DNA of 64,000 nt from Acidovorax sp. FHTAMBA (GTDB taxonomy: Bacteria; Pseudomonadota; Gammaproteobacteria; Burkholderiales; Burkholderiaceae_C). The notes under the pieces are model-generated. The model was given only the letters and a program-made list of their open reading frames with translations, was not told the origin of the DNA and did no database searches. The DNA lies in NCBI RefSeq assembly GCF_038958875.1, contig NZ_CP152407.1, forward strand, positions 4,688,277 through 4,752,276, in the 5' to 3' direction. The translations under genes and the position numbers were made by a program. Positions 24,291-33,083 of the stretch are shown piece by piece; the first letter of the stretch is position 1; each line of letters opens with the position of its first letter.

Positions 24291-24657
24291 AGTGTCGGCT
24301 TTTGTTTAGGGTTGTGGGATACCTGCCCGGAACACCCCCCGAGCGACAAGCGCCCCCGACCTGAGGGCAGGTGTCGCACAAGCCTCGGGGGAGGAAACCG
24401 CGGAGAACGCCAACGCAGGTGTTCAGGGCGCAAACGCTATGGGGATTTGGGCAGCGGCTTGACGACCAAGACCTGCAGGCAAGCGGCGCCAGTGTGCCAT
24501 TGTGTGTGGGTGGGGCCTGGCGCAACTGCGGTGTTGCACCCTTCACAGGGGGCGGCATGCGTTCTGGACCGCCATTTCCAGCGCCGGGCATGCACCAACC
24601 CCGCCGACGGACCCAATCGCATCGACATCCAAGACAAGTGGTGGTTCAGGGGACTGT

Positions 24658-25854
24658 TCATGATGGAGGTGGCGCCCGAATGGCCTGCCCGTTCATCCAA
24701 CTTTGCACGATGACCATCGCGTGGCCGCAGTGCCTGCAGACAAAGACTGGTGGCGCTGCGCTGGACGACCCATCGTCTTGCCCGTCGTTGCCCGATGGGA
24801 CTGCGGCTTGCCCGGGAGCGGCGCCCAACAACTGGCGCGCCAGCGCAAGGCATTCCCTGCGGTTGCCATTGGCCAGCAAGCCATAGTGGCGGATGCGATG
24901 GAAACCGCTGGGCAGCACATGCAGCAGGAATCTGCGCATGAACTCCTGGGGCGCCAGCGTCATGGTCTTGTGGCGCGTGCTCCCCTTGGCACGGTAGTCC
25001 TTCCATTTAAAAATTACCCCGCGCTCATCCATCGCAACAAGCCGGCTGCTCGTGATAGCCACCCGGTGCGTGTAGCGAGACAGGTAGGCCAGCACCGCCT
25101 GGGGGCCGGCAAACGGCCTCTTGGCATAGACCACCCACTCGCATTGGCGCATCGGAGCCAGCCACTGGCTGAAGCAGGCACCATCAGCCAGCGCCGCCAG
25201 TTCGCCGAAGAACCTCAGCCGCCCCGCCTGGTGCAGGCGCAACAGCTCTTCGATGAAGCGCCGTCGCATCAACCTGGACAGCACGCGCACCGGCAGAAAG
25301 AAGCCCGATCGGCAAGCCACCCAGGACTTGCCGTCAGGAGCCAGTCCACCGCCTGGCACGATGCCATGTACATGCGGGTGATGCGTCAGTGCAGAACCCC
25401 AGGTATGCAGCACCAGCGTGGCACCGATGCGTGCACCCAAATGCTTGCGGTCAGCAGCGATGGTCTGTAGCACCTCGGCGGCGACATCAAACAACAACCC
25501 ATAGAGTCCTACCTTGTTCTGGTACGCCAGATCTGCAATGGGCGCGGGAAGCGTGAAGACCACGTGGTAATACTCCACGGGCAGCAGATCAGCCTGGCGG
25601 GCATCGAGCCAGCGCTTGGCTGCAGCGCTTTGGCACTTGGGGCAGTGTCGGTTGCGGCAGGAGTTGTAGGAGACCAGCTCGGTGGCGCAGCTATCGCAGC
25701 GCAACACATGTCCCCCCAGTGCCGCTGTGCGGCACTGCTCAATCGCCGACATGACCTTGAGCTGAGACAGGCTCAAGTGACCGCGCTGGCTGTCACGCCA
25801 GGCGGCACCATGCTTGTGGAAGATGTCGGCGACCTCCAGAGTGGGCCGCTGCAC
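24658..25854 (-). CDS. IS91 family transposase
   Basis: 398 residues from a GTG at 25854. The N-terminal zinc-binding module reads CDSCATELVSYNSCRNRHC-PKC. The HUH metal motif is in HPHVHGIVPGGG, and the catalytic tyrosine region is YLSRYTHRVAITSSRL. Such transposases nick single-stranded DNA at the element's origin and drive rolling-circle-type movement. A CxxC/CxxH-like end (VFVCRHCGHAM) lies near the C-terminus. The length is full and the frame intact, so it may be active. Confidence 0.94.
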   Translation of the reverse strand: MQRPTLEVADIFHKHGAAWRDSQRGHLSLSQLKVMSAIEQCRTAALGGHVLRCDSCATELVSYNSCRNRHCPKCQSAAAKRWLDARQADLLPVEYYHVVFTLPAPIADLAYQNKVGLYGLLFDVAAEVLQTIAADRKHLGARIGATLVLHTWGSALTHHPHVHGIVPGGGLAPDGKSWVACRSGFFLPVRVLSRLMRRRFIEELLRLHQAGRLRFFGELAALADGACFSQWLAPMRQCEWVVYAKRPFAGPQAVLAYLSRYTHRVAITSSRLVAMDERGVIFKWKDYRAKGSTRHKTMTLAPQEFMRRFLLHVLPSGFHRIRHYGLLANGNRRECLALARQLLGAAPGQAAVPSGNDGQDDGSSSAAPPVFVCRHCGHAMVIVQSWMNGQAIRAPPPS

Positions 25855-25864
25855 GCGCGCACCT

Positions 25865-26740
25865 TCAGGCGGCAGGCATGGGCTCCAAGGGGCCGATCAC
25901 CTCGCGCAGCAGGTCAGTCGCCACGTGGGCGTAGATCGATGTGGTCTCCAGTTTCTTGTGCCCCAGCAGCACCTGGATCACGCGGATATCGACCTTGCGC
26001 TCCAGCAGATGCGTGGCAAAGCTGTGGCGCAGGGTGTGGGTAGTGACCCGCTTGTTGATACCAGCGGCATCGGCTGCCGCATGAACGGCGCGGTTGAGCT
26101 GGCGAATCGAGAGAGGCTCCAAGGGCGTCATGCCTGGGAACAGCCAGCCGCCAGGCAGCATCTTGCCCTGGGCATGGGCCAGGTGCCACCAGGTGCGCAG
26201 GCGCCGCAGCAGGACAGGGCTGAGCATGGCGTAGCGGTCCTTGGCACCCTTGCCTTGCTCCACGCGCAGCGTCATGCGCTGGCTGTCGACATCGGTGACC
26301 CTCAGGCTGACGACCTCGCTGGCGCGAAGACCTGCGCCATAGGCAACCGATAGAGCCACCTGGTGCTTGATGTTGTGGGCCGCAGCCAGAAGGCGTGAGA
26401 CTTCTTCGCAGCTCAGGACCACAGGCAAGGTGCGAGGTAGCTTCACGGGCTGCATCTTGGCCATCAGCTCGATGCGTCCCAGCGTGATGTCGAAGAAGAA
26501 CTTCAGGCCCGTGAGCGTGGCGTTGAGCGTCATGGGCGATGAGCCCGTGTCCACCAGATGGAGCTGGAAATTGCGCAGATCCTCCACCGTGGCCACGTCG
26601 GGCGAGCGCTTGAGGTAAGCGGCCAGCTTGCGCACGGCACGGATGTAGGCTTCTTGCGTGCGAGGCTCCAGCTTGCGCATTCGCATGTCCTCAAGCATGC
26701 GTTGGCGCAGCGGCGAGATGGAGGGGGTCGAAGGGATCAT
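25865..26740 (-). CDS. Tyrosine recombinase associated with IS91-type element
   Basis: 291-residue XerC/D-like tyrosine recombinase. The catalytic residues are present: Arg in GAGLRASEVVSL, H-x-x-R in HTLRHSFATHL, the second His in LGHKKLETT and the nucleophile Tyr in SIYAHV. The N-terminal SAM-like core-binding domain starts LRQRMLEDMRMRKLEPRT. The ATG at 26740 follows AGGAG. Several IS91-like elements carry such a gene next to the transposase; its contribution to transposition is not settled. Confidence 0.93.
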   Translation of the reverse strand: MIPSTPSISPLRQRMLEDMRMRKLEPRTQEAYIRAVRKLAAYLKRSPDVATVEDLRNFQLHLVDTGSSPMTLNATLTGLKFFFDITLGRIELMAKMQPVKLPRTLPVVLSCEEVSRLLAAAHNIKHQVALSVAYGAGLRASEVVSLRVTDVDSQRMTLRVEQGKGAKDRYAMLSPVLLRRLRTWWHLAHAQGKMLPGGWLFPGMTPLEPLSIRQLNRAVHAAADAAGINKRVTTHTLRHSFATHLLERKVDIRVIQVLLGHKKLETTSIYAHVATDLLREVIGPLEPMPAA

Positions 26741-26912
26741 GATCGCGCTCCTGTCGAAGAACGAGGCCGATTGCCTCACTCGCCAACATAGACAGGGGCG
26801 CGATGTTTACTCTGTGTCAGGGCCTTCGCGGCGGGCTACCGCGCGAGCGGTTTAGTCCTCTGATCGGAAGCCGTCCGCGCGTTGGGTCCATCGACCGGCG
26901 AGGGTCTTCTTC

Positions 26913-27011
26913 GGGCCCATAGCCGCTGTCCGTGCCGCCCGAAAGCGGTCACTCAGAGCGCGCGCAGCGAGCGTCCATTCTCGGGATGAGACCCGGGGCG
27001 GCTATGGGCCC
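26913..27011. repeat. 14-bp perfect inverted repeat around a 71-bp centre
   Basis: GGGCCCATAGCCGC (26913-26926) and GCGGCTATGGGCCC (26998-27011). Outside them GTTGGGT and ACCCAAC (26881-26887 and 27036-27042) repeat the symmetry. The 99-bp unit has no reading frame of note and could be a small non-autonomous element next to the IS. Confidence 0.6.
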
Positions 27012-27091
27012 AAAACGCACACCACCGCACCCAACAACCCGCGGACAGCCAACGGTGCTGAACATCGCCCACAACCGCAGCTTGCACCAGC

Positions 27092-27160
27092 AGAATTACC
27101 AAGCCAAATTACCCTCCAGCGCTTACCAGACAAGCGCTATCAGCTATCAAAGCAGAAGCA
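27092..27160. repeat. Dispersed palindromic repeat, copy 6
   Basis: Core AGCGCTTACCAGACAAGCGCT with left flank AAATTACCCTCC and right flank ATCAGCTATCAAAG. It sits directly behind the stop of the SEC-C protein gene, where a hairpin could help end the transcript. Confidence 0.87.
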
Positions 27161-27168
27161 GCCATCAC

Positions 27169-28026
27169 TCAAGCCCCGTGGCACTTCTTGTACTTCTTGC
27201 CACTGCCGCAGTGGCACCGGTCATTGCGCCCCGGCTCGGGCGCCTTGCGCACCGTCTCCACGCGCGGGCCCATGCTCTTCCACAGCTGGCGCAGGTCGTA
27301 CACGGCCCAGATGGCCTCGCCGAAGGCCTCGACGCGCGCCTGGCTGGTGCTGGGTGGGCCGTCTTCGTCGTACATGCAGACTTCGGGCTTGCCGGTGTCG
27401 TCTTCGGTCAGGGCGACGATGCTGTCCAGCGCATCGTCCAGCCACTTGGCGGCTTCCTTGTCGCGCGGGGCGGCCCAGTCTTCGGGCCAGTTTTCCACAG
27501 CAAACATGAAGCCCAGAGCCCACACCTGGCCGAAGGACGGGATCTCCTGGTCGTCGCCCATTTCGGCGCGCTGCTCGTCCGTGAGGCTGGCCACCGCGCC
27601 GCGCATGTCCATGGCTTCGGGCTGAAAGGTGCGGTCGTCGTCCAGCGTCTTCACGTCGGTGTCGAGCTGGGCCACGATCTCGTTCCAGCGGCGCATCCAC
27701 AGCTCCAAGAAGCGGGCTTGCTGCGCGGCGTCGGCAAACGCGGGCAGCAGGGGCAAGGGCTCACCGTCGGCCACTTCCAATTCGGCGCCGTCGCCCAGCA
27801 GCATGGGCAGGTACTCGGCCGGGGCGATGGGGCGGCGGCTGCAGATCAGCGCGGTCATGAAGCCGTCGCAGAACTCCCACTGCGGGATTTCCTCGCCGCG
27901 CGCGCGCAGGTCGTCGAGGATGTTGTCGATCTCTTCCAGCTCCTCCGGACCCAGCGCGGCAGCAGGGGCGGCCGTGAGGTCATCAAGATCGTCGGTGGCG
28001 GGGGTGGGCGATGTAGGTTCGGTCAT
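27169..28026 (-). CDS. UPF0149/YecA family protein with C-terminal SEC-C motif
   Basis: 285-residue protein. An N-terminal YecA/UPF0149-type domain (about 30-230) includes EELEEIDNILDDLRARG, EFCDGFMTALICSRRPI and SFGQVWALGFMFAVENW. The C-terminus is a zinc-binding SEC-C motif, CHCGSGKKYKKCHG. SEC-C modules occur at the end of SecA and mediate SecB or ribosome contacts; free YecA proteins are suggested chaperone partners. The ATG at 28026 follows GGAG; an upstream in-frame ATG at 28071 is less likely. It is divergent from the glutamate-synthase-like gene. Confidence 0.93.
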   Translation of the reverse strand: MTEPTSPTPATDDLDDLTAAPAAALGPEELEEIDNILDDLRARGEEIPQWEFCDGFMTALICSRRPIAPAEYLPMLLGDGAELEVADGEPLPLLPAFADAAQQARFLELWMRRWNEIVAQLDTDVKTLDDDRTFQPEAMDMRGAVASLTDEQRAEMGDDQEIPSFGQVWALGFMFAVENWPEDWAAPRDKEAAKWLDDALDSIVALTEDDTGKPEVCMYDEDGPPSTSQARVEAFGEAIWAVYDLRQLWKSMGPRVETVRKAPEPGRNDRCHCGSGKKYKKCHGA

Positions 28027-28248
28027 GGAGGCTCCGGTCGTCAAGGGAGAAAGCGGGGGGTTGGGAGGCAAGGTTTTACTTTTATGATGCGCAGGCCTTG
28101 TGCCACGGTCCTGTCACGGTGTCGGTGTAGCGACGGCTTGGCCGCCCTGGACCGGCGCTGCGCAAAGTACGCTGCTCGCCACCTGGCGACCCGATAAAAA
28201 GGCGGTCAGTGTAGCCCTCTCGCACCGCAGACCCCAACCAGGACCCCC

Positions 28249-29991
28249 ATGCTCCACCAACTGAACTCCCTGTACCCGGTGCGCTACACGGCCTTTGCGC
28301 TGTGCGTGTTCGGGCTGCTGCTGTCGCTGTTTGCGCTGGTGGCGTTTGGCGTGGGCCTGCCCGTGGTGCTGGTGTTTGCGGCGCTGGTGGCCCTGGGTGT
28401 GTACGACCTGCAGCAGTCGCGCCATGCCATTTTGCGCAACTACCCGGTCATCGGGCACATCCGCTTCATGCTTGAGTATGTGCGGCCCGAGGTGCGCCAG
28501 TATTTCATCGAGAGCGATAGCGAGGCCGCGCCGTTTTCGCGCGCACAGCGTTCGCTGGTCTACCAGCGCGCCAAGGGCGACCCGGACAACCGCCCCTTCG
28601 GCACGCACCTAGACGTGGGCGCGCAGGGTTATGAATGGGTGAACCACTCGCTCGCACCCACACAGCTGCCGTCGCACGACTTTCGGGTGTGGATCGGCGG
28701 CAACCCCGATGCGCCGTCGCAGTCTGTGGCGCCCTGCACCCAGCCCTACCACGCGAGCGTGTTCAACATCTCGGCCATGAGCTTTGGTGCGCTGTCTGCC
28801 AATGCGATCCTTGCTTTGAACCAGGGTGCAAAAAAAGGCGGCTTCGCGCACGACACGGGCGAGGGCAGTATCAGCCAGCACCACCGCGTGCACGGCGGCG
28901 ATTTGATCTGGGAGATCGGCTCGGGCTACTTTGGCTGCCGCAACCCCGACGGCACCTTCAGCGAAGAGCGTTTTGCGGCCAGCGCCACCGACCCACAGGT
29001 GAAGATGATCGAGCTGAAACTCAGCCAGGGCGCCAAGCCCGGCCATGGCGGCGTGCTGCCGGGCGCCAAGGTGACGGCCGAGATCGCCGCTGCGCGCGGG
29101 GTGAAGGAGGGCGAGGCCTGCATCTCGCCCGCCAGCCACAGTGCGTTCAGCAACCCGGTGGAGATGATGCAGTTCATCGCCAGGCTGCGCACGCTGTCGG
29201 GCGGCAAGCCCACGGGATTCAAGTTCTGCCTGGGTCACCCGTGGGAGTGGTTTGCCATCGTCAAGGCCATGCTGGTCACGGGCATCACGCCGGATTTCAT
29301 CGTGGTCGATGGCGCCGAAGGTGGCACGGGCGCTGCACCGGTGGAATTCACCGACCACGTGGGTGCACCGCTGCAAGAGGGCCTGCTGCTGGTGCACAAC
29401 ACCCTGGTGGGCGTGAACCTGCGCGACCGCGTGCGCATTGGCTGCGCGGGCAAGGTGATCAGCGCCTTCGACATCGCTCGCATGATGGCGCTGGGCGCCG
29501 ACTGGTGCAACGCGGGGCGCGGCTTCATGATGGCGCTGGGCTGCATCCAGGCGCAAAACTGCCACACCGGCCACTGCCCCACGGGCGTGACCACCCAAGA
29601 CCCGCTGCGCCAGCAGGCCCTGGTGGTGCCCGACAAGGCCACGCGCGTGGCGCAGTTTCACCGCAGCACGCTGCACGCGCTGCAGGAACTGGTGCAGGCC
29701 GCCGGGCTGCGCCACCCCAAGGACATCACTGCCCACCACATCGTGCGCCGCATCAGCGACACCGAGGTGCGCCTGCTGTCCAACCTGATCACGCGCATGC
29801 AACCGGGCGCGCTGCTCGGCCCGCTCGACGCGCAGCACAACGTGTTCCGCCTGTACTGGCCCTTGGCCAGCGCGCACAGCTTTCAGGCCAGCGAGCCTGC
29901 ACTGGAACCTTCCATTCCCCACCATGTGGAGCTGGTGCACGCTGCGGCGGCGGGCACCGCGGCCGTGGCAGCAGGGGAAGCCGCCGTATGA
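28249..29991 (+). CDS. Membrane-anchored FMN-binding glutamate synthase family protein
   Basis: 580 residues. Two N-terminal hydrophobic helices (YTAFALCVFGLLLSLFALVAF and VVLVFAALVALGVY) anchor a GltS-like FMN-binding barrel. Barrel motifs: NISAMSFGALSANAILALN, GEGSISQHHRVHGGDLIWEI, LKLSQGAKPGHGG, DFIVVDGAEGGTGAAP and the cysteine-rich MALGCIQAQNCHTGHCPTG near the iron-sulfur site. It lacks the amidotransferase domain, so it is not a complete glutamate synthase; the substrate is unknown. It overlaps the following kinase-fold gene by ATGA. Confidence 0.93.
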   Translation: MLHQLNSLYPVRYTAFALCVFGLLLSLFALVAFGVGLPVVLVFAALVALGVYDLQQSRHAILRNYPVIGHIRFMLEYVRPEVRQYFIESDSEAAPFSRAQRSLVYQRAKGDPDNRPFGTHLDVGAQGYEWVNHSLAPTQLPSHDFRVWIGGNPDAPSQSVAPCTQPYHASVFNISAMSFGALSANAILALNQGAKKGGFAHDTGEGSISQHHRVHGGDLIWEIGSGYFGCRNPDGTFSEERFAASATDPQVKMIELKLSQGAKPGHGGVLPGAKVTAEIAAARGVKEGEACISPASHSAFSNPVEMMQFIARLRTLSGGKPTGFKFCLGHPWEWFAIVKAMLVTGITPDFIVVDGAEGGTGAAPVEFTDHVGAPLQEGLLLVHNTLVGVNLRDRVRIGCAGKVISAFDIARMMALGADWCNAGRGFMMALGCIQAQNCHTGHCPTGVTTQDPLRQQALVVPDKATRVAQFHRSTLHALQELVQAAGLRHPKDITAHHIVRRISDTEVRLLSNLITRMQPGALLGPLDAQHNVFRLYWPLASAHSFQASEPALEPSIPHHVELVHAAAAGTAAVAAGEAAV

Positions 29992-30800
29992 CCGTGGCGA
30001 CATCAGACGCAGTCGACTACGGGGCCTTTTTGCGGCATCAGCTGGCCACACAGCCGCACAACGTGATGAGCCATGTGCTGGGCAACGAAAAGATCTGGGT
30101 CAAGCGCGCAGGCACGCCCCACAGCATGGGCCGCTACCACGCCATGGGCGTGCTGGCCTGGCTGCTGCGCCTTCCCGTGCTACGGCCGGTACCCAACCCC
30201 GGTGGCCCCGTCGCCATTTCCACCGAGGTGCGGCGCCTGCACGACCTGGCAGCGCGCGGCATTCGTGTGCCCCAGGTGCTGGCCGTGCAACCCGACGGTT
30301 TTGCCATGCGCCATCTGGGCCGTGTAGGGGTGGAGACCCATTCCCTCGGCGACGAGATCGACCACGCCGTACAGGCCGGCGACCGCAGCGCCGCGCTGGC
30401 CCTGTGGCAGCAAGGGCTGGACGCGCTCGCCCAGGTGCACCGCCAGGGCACCTGCCTGAGCCAGGCGTTTGCGCGCAACCTGGTGCGCTGCCCCGACGGC
30501 GAAGTGGCCTGCATCGACTTTGAGGACGACCCCGCCGCCGTGCTGCCCCTGGCGGTGTGCCATGTGCGCGATGCGCTGTGCTATGCGCACTCCACCGCGC
30601 TGTACCTGCACACCAGCGGCACCCTGGACGAAGGGCGCGCGCGCTGGGCGGCGTGGGTGGCGCAGGGCAGCGCGGAGATGCGGGAGGTGCTGGCGGCCAG
30701 CGTTGGGCGGATGGGTTGGATGCGGCATCTGCCCCCGAATCGCAAGCTGGGGCGGGATTTGCAGCGGGTGCGCGCGGCGTACGAGTTGCTCGGCAGATGA
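29988..30800 (+). CDS. Kinase-fold protein (BUD32/lipopolysaccharide-kinase-like)
   Basis: 270-residue protein with the organisation of small protein/LPS kinases. An N-terminal lysine-bearing strand is in EKIWVKRAGTPHSMGRYHAM, followed by an EVRRLHDLAARGIRVPQVL helix, a catalytic loop with ARNLVR and the metal-binding CIDFEDDP. The catalytic loop Asp is not in the classic HxD form (QAFARN), as in divergent members. Its ATG overlaps the stop of the glutamate-synthase-like gene, suggesting a functional pair. The target is unknown. Confidence 0.8.
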   Translation: MTVATSDAVDYGAFLRHQLATQPHNVMSHVLGNEKIWVKRAGTPHSMGRYHAMGVLAWLLRLPVLRPVPNPGGPVAISTEVRRLHDLAARGIRVPQVLAVQPDGFAMRHLGRVGVETHSLGDEIDHAVQAGDRSAALALWQQGLDALAQVHRQGTCLSQAFARNLVRCPDGEVACIDFEDDPAAVLPLAVCHVRDALCYAHSTALYLHTSGTLDEGRARWAAWVAQGSAEMREVLAASVGRMGWMRHLPPNRKLGRDLQRVRAAYELLGR

Positions 30801-30903
30801 AACGCGGTCGTTCTGTTCAAGCTGTGGTTATCCGCTGACAGCGCCAAGCGCGCTCATCGCCTATCGTTCAGGAGGAGCTTCCTCCAGCCCACCCCCTCTT
30901 TTC

Positions 30904-32498
30904 ATGCCACTGCCCGCCGCTGCCAGCCCAGCCGCCCCTGAGCCCACGCCCTTGCCCCCCGCTACTGCGCAGCCGCCCGCCCACCCTGTCGCGGGCTGCC
31001 TGGAAGCAGTTCATGGGCGTGGCCCGGCCCTACTGGGCAGGCGACAAGAAGCGCACCGCCTGGGGCCTGATGGCACTGCTGATCGCCCTGATGGTGTGCG
31101 AGACCCAGCTGGCCGTCATGCTGATCGACAAGACGGGGGAGATGACATCGGCCCTGGCGGCCAGGCAGGCCGAACGCTTCTGGATCGCGGTGCGCACCAG
31201 CCTGGTGGTACTGGCATTCGCGGTGCCGGTGTACGCCTTTTATTACTACATGCGCGATGCGTTCTCCAACCACTGGCGGCGCTGGCTCACCCACCGATTC
31301 CTGGATGGCTATCTGAGCGAACGCAAGTACTACGAGATCGGCGCGGGCGGCGACATCGACAATGCGGCTGCGCGAAAACGCCGAATCCATCGCCTTCTAC
31401 CGGGGCGAACCCCAGGAGCGCGTGCAGATCGACCACCGGTTTGAGGCAGCGTTTACCAACTTCGCCCGGCTCATCAAAAAGCAGCTCTCGCTCAACCTGT
31501 ACCAGCGCTCTTTCAGCCAGCTCACCTTGATCCTGCCCAGCATCCTCCTGGCCAATGCGGTGCTGTCGGGCGAGCTGGAGGTGGGCCGGGCCATCTAGGC
31601 GGCAGGCGCATTTGCCGCCGTGCTGGGCGCCATCTCGCTGATCGTGGACAACTTCGAGAGCCTGAGCCGGTTTGTGGCGGGCATCGACCGGCTCCATACC
31701 CTGTCGCAGGTCGTGCTCAAAACCCCTGCCGCGCCCACCCCCTGGGCCGAGCCCGCCCCGGCAGGCCAGCCTGCGGACGATGCGAAGCCCGCGATCAACG
31801 CCCACGACCCCTGCGAGCCCCCACCGCACATCACCACCCGCATCGGCGACACGCTGGCCATCGAAGGGCTCTCGCTTTACACCCCCCACTTCGGCCGCCT
31901 GCTCGTGGCCGACCTCTCGCTACAGTTGCAGCCCGGCGATGCGCTGCTCATCACCGGCCCGAGCGGCTGCGGCAAAAGCTCGCTCTTGCGTGCCATTGCG
32001 GGCCTGTGGCACACGGGTAGCGGCACCGTGCAGCACCCGCCCCTGGAAGACATGTTCTTCCTGCCCCAGCGCCCCTACATGCAGATTGACACGCTGCGCA
32101 GCCAGATCATCTACCCGAGCAAGCAAACGGCGCTGAGCGACGAACGCCTGCAGGAGCTGCTGCAGGAGGTGCGCCTCGAATCACTGTCCGAGCGTGTGGG
32201 GGGGCTCAACGCGTCCTACGACTGGGAGAAACTGCTGTCAGTGGGCGAGCAACAGCGCCTGGCCTTTGCCCGCGTGCTGGCGCGCCAGCCCAGCATCGTC
32301 ATCCTGGACGAAGCCACCAGCGCGCTGGACAGCGCCAACGAAACCGCCCTCTACGAACGCCTGCGCGCCAGCGGCACCACTCTCATCAGCATCGCCCACC
32401 GCCCCGCCGTGCTCAAACACCACACGCACGTGCTGGAGTTCAAGGGCGAAGGGGCTTGGGAGCTGCACGCGGCAGTGGACTTCAGGTTTGATAACTGA
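30904..32498 (+). pseudogene. Decayed ABC transporter (fused permease/ATPase, YddA/SbmA-like)
   Basis: The remains read as one gene in three pieces. The ATG at 30904 starts MPLPAAASPAAPEP, but the frame shifts within 30960-30990. From there 30980-31370 encodes TLSRAAWKQF, ARPYWAGDKKR and membrane segments up to GAGGDIDN. Then the frame changes again and about 100 codons of the permease seem deleted before RLRENAESIAFYRGEP. A TAG at 31596-31598 (GRAI-stop-AAGAF) interrupts the rest; CAG is the likely ancestor. The ATPase half is undamaged: GPSGCGKSS, LSVGEQQR, VILDEATSALD. The full protein cannot be made, though an ATPase-only product is possible. Confidence 0.88.
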
Positions 32499-32543
32499 GC
32501 GCGGCGGCTCAAGCGACGGCGGAGCAGGTTCGCCCGATGAGAG

Positions 32544-32576
32544 CAGGTCGGGTTACGCTTCGCCAACCCGGCCTAC
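32544..32576. repeat. Short intergenic palindrome
   Basis: GTCGGGTTACGCTTCGCCAACCCGGCC contains GGGTT-ACGCTTCGCC-AACCC, a type of hairpin common between genes in many proteobacteria. It lies just before the GNAT gene, without a clear ribosome binding site. Confidence 0.5.
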
Positions 32577-33017
32577 ATGACTTCCGCAATGACCGACTTT
32601 GAGATCTACACACCCACAGCAGAAGAAGTTCACTCCGGCGTCTTAGGCCGTCGGATGCGGCAGTTCAACTACGGGTTCGTCGGTGAGTACGGCCAGTCCC
32701 AGCCGGTGTGGGTGAGCGCGCGTGACGCCCAGGGCGAATTGGTGGGCGGGCTGCGCGGATTCGTGTTTTTGGAATGGCTGAACGTGGAACTGCTGTTTGT
32801 GGACGAAGCCGCCCGGCACCATGGAGTGGGCCGCAACCTGCTGGCAACAGCGGAACAGAAAGCCCGCGACCTGGGCGCACACAGCGTGACGCTGAACACT
32901 TTCGAATGGCAGGCTCGGGGGTTTTACCTGAAACAGGGCTATGAGGAGTTTGGGCACATCGACAACTACATCCAGGGATTTCAGCTGGTGTATTTGAAGA
33001 AGGCTTTGATGTCCTGA
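32577..33017 (+). CDS. GNAT family N-acetyltransferase
   Basis: 146-residue acetyltransferase of the GNAT fold. The acetyl-CoA-binding signature is in VDEAARHHGVGRNLLATAEQ (R-x-x-G-x-G/A), with the following helix KARDLGAHSVTLNTFEWQAR and the C-terminal GFYLKQGYEEFG. The substrate is unknown. An internal ATG at 32589 (MTDFEIYTP) is an alternative start, and neither start has a convincing Shine-Dalgarno sequence. It stands alone downstream of the ABC pseudogene. Confidence 0.92.
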   Translation: MTSAMTDFEIYTPTAEEVHSGVLGRRMRQFNYGFVGEYGQSQPVWVSARDAQGELVGGLRGFVFLEWLNVELLFVDEAARHHGVGRNLLATAEQKARDLGAHSVTLNTFEWQARGFYLKQGYEEFGHIDNYIQGFQLVYLKKALMS

Positions 33018-33083
33018 TTTCCAGGGCTTGGATTGCCAACGTGGCAGGTCCGACTGCGCCCATCCACCCCACCAAACTTACGA

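Larger units (their letters stand above)
24290..26880 (-). mobile_element. IS91-type element with associated tyrosine recombinase (ends not resolved)
   Basis: A Y-type HUH transposase gene and, ten bases upstream, a tyrosine recombinase gene form the two-gene core. IS91 elements move by rolling-circle-like transposition and lack terminal inverted repeats, so I cannot fix the ends from pattern alone. The left end is placed where the upstream coding remnant stops, near GTTGTGGGATACCTGCCC (24313-24330). The inverted pair ACCTGCCC (24323-24330) / GGGCAGGT (24365-24372) may belong to the replication-origin end. The right end is somewhere between 26780 and 26900. Confidence 0.7.

Noticed and set aside
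24371..24886. Plus-strand frames left of and across the transposase end
   Set aside because: They run through the non-coding IS end and the antisense of the transposase gene without a ribosome binding site or recognisable domain.
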